Shown here piece by piece: positions 26,094 through 33,574 of a stretch of DNA of 64,000 bases. The notes under the pieces are model-generated. The model was not told the origin of the DNA, made no database searches, and saw only the letters and a program-made list of their open reading frames with translations. The position numbers and the translations under genes are program-made. The stretch comes from Betaproteobacteria bacterium (lineage in GTDB: Bacteria > Pseudomonadota > Gammaproteobacteria > Burkholderiales > SG8-39): NCBI GenBank assembly GCA_016195915.1, contig JACPYS010000018.1:1-64000 (forward strand), read 5' to 3'. Within the stretch, counting starts at the first letter, position 1. Each line of letters starts with the position of its first letter.

Positions 26094-27728
26094 ATGATCC
26101 TGCCGGCCCTTCCGGCGATGCGCGAATACGCCGAAACGTACCGCTCGTTTCGCTGGGAACTGCCGCGCCGCTTCAATTTCGGCGTCGACGTCGTGGACGC
26201 GTGGGCGCGCGAGCCTGGGAAGCTCGCGCTCATGTGCTGCGACGACGCGGGCCTCGAGCGGCGGTATACCTTCGCCGAGATCGCGGCGCTGTCGGACCGC
26301 GCCGCCGCGGCGCTGGCCGCGCGCGGAGTGAGGAAGGGCGAGCGTTGTATCGTCATGCTTCCGCGCCTCGCGCAATGGCAGGTGGCCATGGTCGGGTGCC
26401 TCAAGCTCGGTGCAATTCCGATTCCCTGCATCGAAATGCTGACGCAAAAGGACATTGCGTTTCGCGCGACGCACGCCGGCGCCGTCGCAGCGGTTGCGAC
26501 GAACGCCAGCGCGCACAAGTTCGATGCCCTGCCGGGCGTGCGGGTGCGCCTCGCGGTGGGCGGTGCGCAGGGCTGGGAAGACTTCGACGCGGTCCTCGCT
26601 GCTTCGGATGCGCACATCGACGCGGCCGAGATCGAAATCGAGGAACCGGTGGTGATGTTCTACACCTCGGGTTCCACCGGCAACCCGAAAGGTGTGACGC
26701 ACGCCGCGCGCGCGCTTTATGCGTGGCGCCTGTCGTCGCTGTACTGGCACGACCTCGGTCCCGGCGATCTCATCTGGTGTACGGCCGATACCGGGTGGAG
26801 CAAGGCCGGCACCGCGATCCTCTACGGTCCATGGAGTTGCGGCGCGGCGGTGCTGTTCCACAACGGCGGCTTCGATCCGCAGCAGAGGCTGGAATTGCTC
26901 GCACGCCATCGCGTCACCGTCTTCTGCGCCGCTGCGACGGAATTTCGCCGCCTGATCAACGAGGACCTGTCGCGCCACGACCTTTCCGCGTTGCGCCTTG
27001 CGGTGTCCGCCGGCGAAACGGTGAATCCGGAGGTCGTGCGGCGCTGGACGCAGCTCACAGGCGTGCCGCTGCTCGACGGCTATGGGCAGACCGAGACGCT
27101 GATGACGGTGCTCAACTATCCATGCCTGGCGGTGAAGCCCGGCTCGATGGGCCGGCCGCTGCCCGGAATCGAAACGCTGGTGCTCGACGCGGCGCACCGG
27201 CCGCTGCGCGGTGGTGCGAGCGGACAGCTTGCGGTGCGCCTGCCCAATGCGCAGATGATGCTTGGCTACTGGAATGAACCCGAGCGCACGGCCGCGGGCA
27301 AGGTGCGCGTCGACGGCGACGAATACTGGCTTACCGGCGATGTCGTTCGCGAAGACGGAGACGGATACCTCTTCTACGAGGGCCGCGCCGATGACATCAT
27401 CAGCTCGGCGGGCTACCGCGTCGGGCCGATGGAAGTGGAAAGCGCGCTGCTCGAGCACCCGGCGGTGCAGGAGAGCGCCGCGGTGGCCAAGCCGGACGCC
27501 GAACGCGGTGAAATCGTGAAGGTCTTCGTGGTGCTCAAGACTGGATATGCGGCGGACCAGTCGCTCGCGCAGGAGTTGCAGGAGCACGTCAAGAGCGTCA
27601 CCGCGCCCTACAAGTATCCGCGCGAGATCGCGTTCGTAGGCGAGTTGCCGAAAAACGCTTCGGGCAAGCTGTTGCGCCGCGTGCTGCGCGATCAGGAGTA
27701 CGCTGCGGCTGCGAAGGGGGCGGAATGA
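26094..27728 (+). CDS. AMP-binding acyl-CoA synthetase
   Basis: A 544-residue adenylate-forming CoA ligase of the medium-chain/ACSM-like branch. P-loop [15 protein letters not shown]5 motif [10 protein letters not shown]7 region [12 protein letters not shown]8 hinge [19 protein letters not shown], and the A10 catalytic Lys in [15 protein letters not shown]. The most likely substrates are medium-chain, branched or aromatic carboxylates; the sequence does not decide. An in-frame ATG at 26118 is an alternative start. It is inserted between the conserved merR and tRNA-Pro genes, so it is probably not functionally tied to the translation block. Confidence 0.9.
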   Translation: MILPALPAMREYAETYRSFRWELPRRFNFGVDVVDAWAREPGKLALMCCDDAGLERRYTFAEIAALSDRAAAALAARGVRKGERCIVMLPRLAQWQVAMVGCLKLGAIPIPCIEMLTQKDIAFRATHAGAVAAVATNASAHKFDALPGVRVRLAVGGAQGWEDFDAVLAASDAHIDAAEIEIEEPVVMFYTSGSTGNPKGVTHAARALYAWRLSSLYWHDLGPGDLIWCTADTGWSKAGTAILYGPWSCGAAVLFHNGGFDPQQRLELLARHRVTVFCAAATEFRRLINEDLSRHDLSALRLAVSAGETVNPEVVRRWTQLTGVPLLDGYGQTETLMTVLNYPCLAVKPGSMGRPLPGIETLVLDAAHRPLRGGASGQLAVRLPNAQMMLGYWNEPERTAAGKVRVDGDEYWLTGDVVREDGDGYLFYEGRADDIISSAGYRVGPMEVESALLEHPAVQESAAVAKPDAERGEIVKVFVVLKTGYAADQSLAQELQEHVKSVTAPYKYPREIAFVGELPKNASGKLLRRVLRDQEYAAAAKGAE

Positions 27729-27755
27729 GGCCCCTGATATAATTCGATTCTCGGT

Positions 27756-27833
<78 letters not shown>

Positions 27834-27896
27834 TAATCAGTGGCTTATGCGTCGCGACGCCGCTTGAGTGTCTAACTTTTTTGATGACTGTCTATC

Positions 27897-28445
27897 TTAG
27901 CGCTTCTCGTTCGGCAGGTCGAGACGGACGAGAAAAGCAACGAGTTGCGCCTGCAACCGTCGTTCGGCCGCGGGCACCATGGATGCGAGCCGCGTCGCAC
28001 TGTCCACGATGTCTCGTTGCAATGTCGTTATCGATCGCAGGTCCGAGTAACAGGTCCCGAGCGTCGGCACGTCCGGCATTCCAAATGATGCAGTCAATCG
28101 CTGCGCAAGGATCGCTTCCCTTAGATCGGGATCAGTTACGGTTTCGATAGGCGCAATTGGCGCGACCAATACGCGCCTCTTACCCCTGTCCGACTTATCC
28201 AGTTCGCAGCAATGGGAAAGCACCAATCCAGCGGTAACCTTTCCGACCCCCAGAAATCGTACACGCTGATCTCGGTGTTTGACGGGCGTATCCGATTCCG
28301 CCCAGCCGGACGCCCCACGTTTCATATTGGCGTGGCGGAGGTATTGCGGAGGGCTCGTCGAAAGAACGAAGGGAAGTTCGGCGACTATATCGCCCTGGCT
28401 GAGCTCTTCATGGACATGATCAGCCCACCACCTTATTTCTTGCAC
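27897..28445 (-). CDS. Unrecognised protein, third gene of a three-gene cassette
   Basis: 182 residues, GTG start at 28445, three bases after the stop of the preceding gene. Readable features: ELSQGDIVAELPF near the N-terminus, the segment GLVLSHCCELDK with adjacent cysteines, RRVLVAPIAPIE, LGTCYSDLRSI, and a helical C-terminus (RRLQAQLVAFLVRLDLP). No transmembrane helix. Lower GC and different codon use than the flanking core genes. I recognise no named family. Context (island next to a tRNA, remnants of restriction and toxin genes) makes a defence or stress role possible, but this is only inference. Confidence 0.7.
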   Translation of the reverse strand: MQEIRWWADHVHEELSQGDIVAELPFVLSTSPPQYLRHANMKRGASGWAESDTPVKHRDQRVRFLGVGKVTAGLVLSHCCELDKSDRGKRRVLVAPIAPIETVTDPDLREAILAQRLTASFGMPDVPTLGTCYSDLRSITTLQRDIVDSATRLASMVPAAERRLQAQLVAFLVRLDLPNEKR

Positions 28446-28448
28446 CCG

Positions 28449-28805
28449 CTAGACGATGGGCTCCGGGCCAACTATCCCGGATTCCGCAACCGATTTCCAT
28501 TTATCCATCTTTCTCATCAGATCTGCCCAATAGCGGTCCGGCAAATGATCACCGCCTAGAGGCGCGACCGCACGAATCTTCGGGGCAATACTGTTCCAAT
28601 GAAGCGCCGCTTGGGTAGCCACGCCATCGATCGCGCGATTCGGAAGAACACACGCGGCGAGAGACACCGCCATGGCTACGATCCACTTGCCATGCCTGCG
28701 CACTGGCCGACGATTAGGCCTTTCTGATTTTAGCCGAATGATCAGACCACCTTCCTGCCAGGCCCTGACCTCGAATGCTTCAAATCCCCTCATGGCAATG
28801 GTCAT
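28449..28805 (-). CDS. Unrecognised protein with one hydrophobic segment, second gene of the cassette
   Basis: 118 residues. Basic N-terminal half (RLKSERPNRRPVRRHGKW) followed by a single membrane-like segment IVAMAVSLAACVLP at about residues 42-55 and a soluble C-terminus. ATG 28805 overlaps the stop of the upstream gene by 4 bases (ATGA). No family recognised. It may be a small membrane-anchored partner of the other two products. Confidence 0.6.
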   Translation of the reverse strand: MTIAMRGFEAFEVRAWQEGGLIIRLKSERPNRRPVRRHGKWIVAMAVSLAACVLPNRAIDGVATQAALHWNSIAPKIRAVAPLGGDHLPDRYWADLMRKMDKWKSVAESGIVGPEPIV

Positions 28806-29446
28806 ACCGTTATCTCCTCTTCCGCGTCGTGGGGGAAGTCCGCCTCAATCTTGTACAACGCGCCGATCAATGCTTCAAATAATCCAGTGCGGAGATCGAC
28901 TCTTACGACCGGATCAATTGGTATCTTGGCAGAGTGAGCTGCAGCTGCCATGGCGAATGACGATATATGGTAGAAATCCAAGCACGCCTCTCTACCTGAT
29001 ATGGCCACGGCAACGACATTAGCTGCGAAGGCGACCGTCTGCTCAGGCTCTTCGCCTAGACTACCCTCAACAGCTTCTCGCCTGATACCAAGTTTATCCA
29101 TTATCTCCGAGAGGCTCGGCTCTTTCAGCCCTTTGACAGAGCGCAAAAACTGCCTCACGGCGCGTGAACTCATATGAATCACGACGAGCGAGCGGAGCGT
29201 ACTGCCCCAAGAAATTTTCCTCTGTCCAAACAGTAACTTAATGTCATCGTCTGAATAGTTAACTGAGCCTACCTCAGCAATATATCGACGGTCCGGAACC
29301 GGGGCTTGAGCAAGATTAATTCCAATTACTGCAACCGTTGTGCCGTCGGTGCGGATCGCAGCTTGCTGGACTATGTCGATAGGCACGCCTTCGCCTTGTC
29401 GCTGGAAAGTGCGCGTCACTGGCCCGTGCTTTTGCTGTTTTGACAT
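28802..29446 (-). CDS. Unrecognised protein, first gene of the cassette
   Basis: 214 residues from ATG 29446; a TTG at 29455 is an alternative. Readable: VTRTFQRQGEGVPIDIVQQ near the start, WGSTLRSLVVIHMSSRAV, and an alternating hydrophobic/charged pattern without membrane segments or known catalytic motifs. The three genes 29446 to 27897 are one operon (4-base overlap, then a 3-base gap) with GC content visibly below the neighbourhood. No function proposed. Confidence 0.65.
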   Translation of the reverse strand: MSKQQKHGPVTRTFQRQGEGVPIDIVQQAAIRTDGTTVAVIGINLAQAPVPDRRYIAEVGSVNYSDDDIKLLFGQRKISWGSTLRSLVVIHMSSRAVRQFLRSVKGLKEPSLSEIMDKLGIRREAVEGSLGEEPEQTVAFAANVVAVAISGREACLDFYHISSFAMAAAAHSAKIPIDPVVRVDLRTGLFEALIGALYKIEADFPHDAEEEITV

Positions 29447-29515
29447 GTCAATCAACAGTTTACCACACCACGCCGCACCGTACCTCGGAATTCACCTGCC
29501 AGCAGTTGCGACTGC

Positions 29516-30102
29516 TCACTTTCGCCGCATCGGGAGCGTCAATTCGATCCGGCTGAGGGGCTCAGCATACTGCCGCAAATACCCCTCAGTCGTGGCCACA
29601 CTCGAGTGCGCCGCAGCAACCTGTAGCTCCTCGTTGTCATAGCCAGCGCGCATTGCATCCGTCAGCGCCTTCGCGCGCGCAGATCCTTGATCGTTGCGTT
29701 CTTCACTCCAGCGCGCGCGCATGCGCGCTTCCATCCGCTGCGGATCCCGCTCATCGTGTACGGCCCGGCGTCGAGCGCGCCCGAGCACTTCCCGGATTTG
29801 CATCGTGATCGGCACGAGCACGCGCGCGCCGCTCGAGTGAGCTGTCGTCGTCGGCTTGAATGCGATGCCGTCGTCGCGCACCTGGTTCCATAGCACCGTG
29901 CGGACGTCGGTCGATCGCTGCGCGGTGAGGTAGCACAGGTCGACGAAGCAATACGCGATCGCTCCGCCGCGTGTCGGACGGTTATTGTCACCACGAGCAT
30001 ATTCTTGCGAATGTCGCGCGGCTCGTCGTCGGTGATGTAGCAGTCGCGCTTCGGCGGCGCCTTCAGATTGGCCAAGCCGGGGAGCCTATCGATTGCCGAC
30101 AT
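29516..30102 (-). pseudogene. Tyrosine recombinase (integrase), frameshifted and truncated
   Basis: The catalytic domain of a phage-type integrase can be traced through two frames. Frame A holds YCFVDLCYLTAQRSTDVRTV (with the first catalytic Arg) and LWNQVRDDGIAFKP. Frame B takes over for GIRSGWKRACARAGVKNATI and KDLRA. Frame A resumes with DAMRAGYDNEELQVAAAHSS and VATTEGYLRQY, the His and Tyr region. The N-terminal SAM-like domain is missing or degraded. Two compensating frameshifts and the loss of the H-x-x-R His (KDLRA follows) mean it is inactive. It lies 1.7 kb from tRNA-Pro, a likely original target. Confidence 0.75.
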
Positions 30103-30186
30103 TTCGATGAGAAGGTGACGAAACGATCTTCGAAACTCGGCCAGGGCAGGCTCTGGGAGCCTCCTGCAGTGTGCCGGTCAGACTCT

Positions 30187-30230
30187 GCGCAACCGCGTCG
30201 CCGATCGCATGCCTTGGCGGTAGAATGCCT
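30187..30230 (+). repeat. Duplicated leader/promoter segment, copy 1
   Basis: GCGCAAC...TCGCCGATCGCATG...GGCGGTAGAATG closely matches 33031-33074. It ends with TAGAAT (a good -10 box) and lies 30-70 bases before a small toxin-antitoxin-like gene in both places. Confidence 0.6.
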
Positions 30231-30260
30231 TCATTTGCGATCGTGCTGACGGAGGGGCCC

Positions 30261-30422
30261 GTGAAAATCGCTGCTACGAAAAATCCGGCCGACAAGGAAA
30301 CGCACTACGAGGCGATGGCCCGCTTGGGCCTGATCGGCTGCATCAAGGGCGGCCCGAGCGACGTGGCGCGGAATCACCGCAAGTACCTTCGCCGCGCGCT
30401 GCGTTCCAAGTATGCTCGTTGA
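30261..30422 (+). CDS. Small protein upstream of a PIN remnant, putative antitoxin
   Basis: 53 residues from GTG 30261 (VKIAATKNPADKETHYEAMA..., ending LRRALRSKYAR), with GGAGG five bases upstream. Highly basic at the C-terminus. It overlaps the start of a truncated PIN-domain gene by 11 bases, the arrangement of vapBC modules. The antitoxin role is inferred from position only. Confidence 0.5.
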   Translation: MKIAATKNPADKETHYEAMARLGLIGCIKGGPSDVARNHRKYLRRALRSKYAR

Positions 30423-30573
30423 TGCGGGTGTCGTCATCGCGCTGCTGCGCGAGCGCGACCATGAGGCCGCGGTAGATTGGATCCGCGGGTTTCGCGGAAC
30501 GCTCCTCACCACCTGGCCCGCGGTAGCCGAGGCGCGCGCCATGATGTCACCTGGCCGAGGAACTCCGCCATGA
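30412..30573 (+). pseudogene. PIN-domain (VapC-like) toxin, truncated
   Basis: 53 codons starting MLVDAGVVIALLRERDHEAA and including LLTTWPAVAEA, which match the first 45 residues of VapC-type PIN ribonucleases (first catalytic Asp at residue 4, conserved Glu in AVAEA). The remaining two thirds, with the other acidic residues, are absent: the frame stops at 30571-30573, overlapping the next small gene. Too short for the track cut-off. Confidence 0.6.
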
Positions 30574-30761
30574 ATGAACCACCTAACAAGAGCAGACGCT
30601 ACATGCTGCGCGTCGGCGACACTGCGATCGTGCGCACCGGATCACACGAGAAGTTTAGAAAGATCGCCGCCGAGGTCCTGGCGAACCCTCCCAAGCCCAA
30701 GAAGGGCGAGAGCATCGTGCGCGAATTGAACGAGTTGCGCCATCGCGGCGGGCCGCTCTGA
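30570..30761 (+). CDS. Second small protein upstream of a PIN remnant, putative antitoxin
   Basis: 63 residues (MNEPPNKSRRYMLRVGDTAI onwards, ending ELNELRHRGGPL). ATG 30570 overlaps the stop of the first PIN remnant (ATGA), and its own stop overlaps the start of a second PIN remnant. The tight overlap suggests an antitoxin of a second vapBC-like pair; no DNA-binding motif is clear. Confidence 0.5.
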   Translation: MNEPPNKSRRYMLRVGDTAIVRTGSHEKFRKIAAEVLANPPKPKKGESIVRELNELRHRGGPL

Positions 30762-30880
30762 GGTTCGTTCTCGACGCGAGCGTCGCGCTCGCGTGGCTCC
30801 TGCCAGATGGAAAGCCCGAGGTGCTTGAGTACGTGCATAGCGTGCTCGAACGGCAACTCTTCCAGTGCGATCGCACGTGA
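30758..30880 (+). pseudogene. Second PIN-domain toxin, truncated
   Basis: About 40 codons reading RFVLDASVALAWLLPDGKPE after a possible CTG start at 30758. This is the classic N-terminus of VapC-type PIN proteins (LDASVALAW with the first catalytic Asp). It stops after 40 residues, so no nuclease domain remains. Confidence 0.55.
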
Positions 30881-31000
30881 AGAACTGGAAACCATGGGGT
30901 TACTCATCCTACATAGCTTCCCGACCGTCGCTCGGCCAAATTCCCCCGTCGTGGTGCGAGTGCTTCTATTGCCACCGCCTCGCGATTCCCGGTTCCTCCA

Positions 31001-31174
31001 TCACTGACTCGTGATCGCGTACACCATGTCGCCGACGAAGCGCTTGAACGACTCGTTCTCGACGAACTGCTTGTAGACCTGTGTGTCGTCCTTCAAGAGG
31101 TGCTGCATCACCTTGCCCAGCGCCTGGTCGTGCGCCATGCGCGCGGTGTGCGGGGTGTTCTGGCTCGAGGCCAT
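31001..31174 (-). pseudogene. hsdR: Type I restriction enzyme HsdR, C-terminal remnant
   Basis: A 57-codon minus-strand frame reading ...ARMAHDQALGKVMQHLLKDD, then TQVYKQFVENESFKRFVGDM, then VYAITSQ and a stop. It resembles the extreme C-terminus of HsdR (helical segment with K-D-D/N-T-x-x-[YF]-K-Q-F and SFKR). The rest of hsdR is gone: at about 31160 it runs into the hsdM C-terminal fragment on the opposite strand. Confidence 0.5.
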
Positions 31175-31952
31175 CGTCGCCCTCCCGCTTAACCTCTTCT
31201 ACAACACCGGCATCGCGACCTACATTTGGGTGCTTTCGAACAAGAAGCCAGCGCACCGCAAGGGGAAGGTGCAGCTCGTCGACGCGACCCAGTGGTTCAA
31301 GCCGCTGCGCAAGAACCTCGGCAAGAAGAACTGTGAGCTTTCGCGCGAGGACATCGAGCGCATCAGCCGCACGTTCCTCGACTTCAAGGAAACGCCCGAG
31401 TCGAAGATCTTCCAGAATGCCGCCTTCGGCTACTGGAAGGTCACAGTCGAGCGCCCGCTGCGCCTGCACAACCAGCGCTCGCTCAAGGCCATCGAAACGC
31501 TGCGCTTCGCCTCCGGCGACGAAGACCTGCGCGCCGCCCTCTACGAGGAGTTCGGTGACGAACTCTTCAACAAGTTCACCAAGGTCTCGGCGGCGTTGGA
31601 GAAGCGTCTGGCTGACTGGGGCAGCGACGAGGACGAAGCCGATGACGACGAGGGCAGCAGCGCGAGGAAAGGACTGCCCGAAAAGAAGAGAAAGAAACTG
31701 CTCGACCCCAGGACTTGGGAACGCGACGGCCGCCTTGTCGAAGTCGCCACGATGCTGCGCAAGGCGCTGGGCGACACGCTCTTCGAGGACCACAACATCT
31801 TCCGCGACCGCGTGGATGCCGCGCTCGATAAGGCAGATCTCAAGCTCCCCGCCGCCGACCTCAAGCAGATTCCCAGAGCCGTGAGCTGGCGCGTCGAGTC
31901 CGCTACGCCTGTTCTCGCCAAAGTGCACAAGCCTGGCAAGGCCAAGGCCGAT
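31161..31952 (+). pseudogene. hsdM: HsdM C-terminal fragment (inverted)
   Basis: About 264 codons from WLEAIVALPLNLFYNTGIAT to VLAKVHKPGKAKAD, matching the C-terminal half of the type I N6-adenine methyltransferase subunit (the region after the NPPF motif). It is on the plus strand, whereas the matching N-terminal half (32098-32694) is on the minus strand, and the SAM-binding and NPPF core is missing from both. After about 31952 the frame continues into unrelated antisense sequence. Confidence 0.75.
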
Positions 31953-32097
31953 AGAACTCCCGTTCCTCGATCCGCTTCGACCGGCTCAGGATGTGAAGTT
32001 GGGACGACCACGGCAATTCTCTCAACGGCGTTGAGAGAATTGGATTATCACGGTACGCCTCGAAAAACTGACGCATTCGCCAGAGGTTTTGCGGCGA
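31951..32097 (-). pseudogene. DUF1016 (PDDEXK nuclease, YhcG-type) fragment
   Basis: 49 codons reading SPQNLWRMRQFFEAYRDNPI, LSTPLRELPW and HILSRSKRIEEREFY, which is the N-terminal DUF1016 domain signature. It is fused in frame to the end of the HsdM N-terminal fragment and ends abruptly at 31951, where the inverted HsdM C-terminal fragment begins. It is therefore a piece of a third gene caught between rearrangement breakpoints. Confidence 0.7.
32014..32042. repeat. Perfect 13-bp inverted repeat
   Basis: CAATTCTCTCAAC-GGC-GTTGAGAGAATTG. It lies inside the DUF1016 fragment, about 65 bases from the breakpoint with the inverted hsdM piece. It may be a coding coincidence (ILSTPLREL) or a recombination-related hairpin. 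Confidence 0.6.
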
Positions 32098-32694
32098 GAA
32101 TACGAGATTCGCCATCAGTCGAACTGCGTCGCGCGGCGTCCAGTGCTCGCCGGCCTCTTCGTTGTTGTCTTCATTGAACTTGCGGACCAGTTCCTCGAAG
32201 ACCGTGCCCATCGAGTGATTGTCGATCCCCGCCGGTGAGAGGTCGATGTCGGGGTCGAGAAACTTGTTGATCAGCGTGCCGATGGCGTCAGCCTTGGACA
32301 GCGTCTGCAGTTGGTTGCGAAACTTGAAGTTCTCGAGGATGTCCTGGACGTTCGGCGAGAAGCCGTTGAGATAGTCCTCGAAATCAGCGAGCAGCTGCTG
32401 CTGGCTACCGCGGGACTTGAGATCGCGCAGGGTGAACTTCGAGGTGTTGTAGAAGGCTTGTCCCGCGGCATCGCAGAGCGCGGTGCGCTGCTCGGTGATG
32501 CGCGCCTCGTCGAGCATCTTCTTGGTGTCGAGCACGGCCTGCTTGGTGGGCTCGAGCACCGCATCCATGCGCCGAATGACGCACATGGGCAGGATGACGT
32601 CGGGGTACTTGCCGCGCTTGAAAAAGTCGCGTAGAACGTCGTCCGCGATGCCCCAGATGAAGGAGACGATCTTGCTGTGTGCGGCTTGGTCCAT
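32098..32694 (-). pseudogene. hsdM: HsdM N-terminal fragment
   Basis: 199 codons from MDQAAHSKIVSFIWGIADDV to EAGEHWTPRDAVRLMANLVF: the N-terminal helical domain and the very start of the methylase domain of a type I modification subunit. It stops where motif I (the SAM-binding glycine loop) should follow and is joined instead to the DUF1016 fragment. The ATG at 32694 follows a small upstream frame by two bases. Confidence 0.8.
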
Positions 32695-32696
32695 GC

Positions 32697-32801
32697 TCAG
32701 ACAACTCCGACATCGAAGGACGGGTCGTCGCGTGCAATCGCGGCGATCGCGCTATCGGTATCCGCCCCGATTCCATCCGACGACTTGCGAGCCCGTGCCA
32801 T
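32697..32801 (-). CDS. Small ORF (34 aa) directly upstream of hsdM
   Basis: MARARKSSDGIGADTDSAIA followed by 14 more residues, with GGGAGG five bases before the ATG at 32801 and a stop (TGA) two bases before the hsdM start. It could be a leader peptide coupling translation to hsdM or the leftover start of a deleted gene. Confidence 0.4.
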   Translation of the reverse strand: MARARKSSDGIGADTDSAIAAIARDDPSFDVGVV

Positions 32802-33098
32802 TTACCCTCCCAAATGAACGGCACATTATGCAGCGCGGCGGGCGGTAGCAATACCCCGGCCGTTCTCCGCCAGTCCAGTTCTTGTTAACGCCACATGTTC
32901 ATCCGCGCACACATCGTCGTGGGAATCGTCCTGCCGTATGCGATCGGCGCCAATTCGTCCAGGAGAAGTGGACCTACGCGTTTTGACAGAGCCAGTTGTG
33001 TTTCAAAGTGCCATTCGAGAGGCCGGCTCCGCGCAACTGAATCGGCGATCGCATGTCCCGGCGGTAGAATGAGCCCCTTTGCAAACCGGATGGGAATC
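32802..33098. other. Non-coding stretch upstream of hsdM fragment and small gene
   Basis: Nearly 300 bases with no convincing gene on either strand. It should hold the old hsdM promoter (minus) and, at 33031-33074, a second copy of the leader sequence seen at 30187-30230. Nothing else is recognised. Confidence 0.5.
33031..33074 (+). repeat. Duplicated leader/promoter segment, copy 2
   Basis: GCGCAACTGAATCGGCGATCGCATG...CGGCGGTAGAATG, matching 30187-30230 with only a few differences, again with a TAGAAT -10-like box and again just before a small gene paired with a toxin remnant. The two copies flank the broken hsd locus in the same orientation. Confidence 0.6.
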
Positions 33099-33323
33099 AT
33101 GAGCACGACCGACGCGAAACGCGAGCCCGGATCCGCGTTTATTTTCCATATCCCGGAGCCGGGGACTGGAGGTTCCATCCGTCGCGAGCAGCGGCGCATC
33201 GTGGTCAAGCAGGGCGCTTTGAAGAGCTACCCCTCGGCTGCTGAGATCCGGCGCCAGTGCCGGCTCGCGAACGCGGCCGACAAGCGCGACGACTGGCGCG
33301 CATTCATCGTTCTGCCGGGATAA
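33099..33323 (+). CDS. Small protein upstream of a MazF remnant, putative antitoxin
   Basis: 74 residues (MSTTDAKREPGSAFIFHIPE onwards, ending DDWRAFIVLPG). No recognised domain. It is preceded by the duplicated leader and followed at once by a MazF/PemK-like fragment in another frame. Antitoxin function is inferred from this pairing. Confidence 0.45.
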   Translation: MSTTDAKREPGSAFIFHIPEPGTGGSIRREQRRIVVKQGALKSYPSAAEIRRQCRLANAADKRDDWRAFIVLPG

Positions 33324-33457
33324 GCCTCGCGCGCGGCGATCTGGTCTGGGTCGCCGCGAAGGGTCCGTACACCACGAAGCCGAGGCCGGCGCTCGTCGTG
33401 CAGGCCTCGGCGACGCTCAGCGCGCGCGACAGCGTGACCGTGTGCCTGCTGGGGTGA
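33320..33457 (+). pseudogene. MazF/PemK-type endoribonuclease toxin, truncated
   Basis: About 45 codons reading SLARGDLVWVAAKGPYTTKP and RPALVVQASATLSARDSVTV-CLLG, the N-terminal half of a MazF-fold toxin (RGDLVWV and K-P-R-P-A-L-V-V-Q are diagnostic). No clear start codon, and the second half is lost at the stop 33455-33457. Confidence 0.6.
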
Positions 33458-33574
33458 AGTTGTTCGCGCCGGAGGCGTAGTGCGCTTCAGCGGCGATCGC
33501 GCCGCGCGCCCGTTTCTCGACTCAATCGCCGAATGGCAATAGACTCCCTCGCAAACCACTGCAGGGAGCGAAGC

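Noticed and set aside
30966-31928. 320-codon minus-strand frame
   Set aside because: Mostly antisense to the HsdM C-terminal fragment; only the last 57 codons in a neighbouring frame resemble HsdR.
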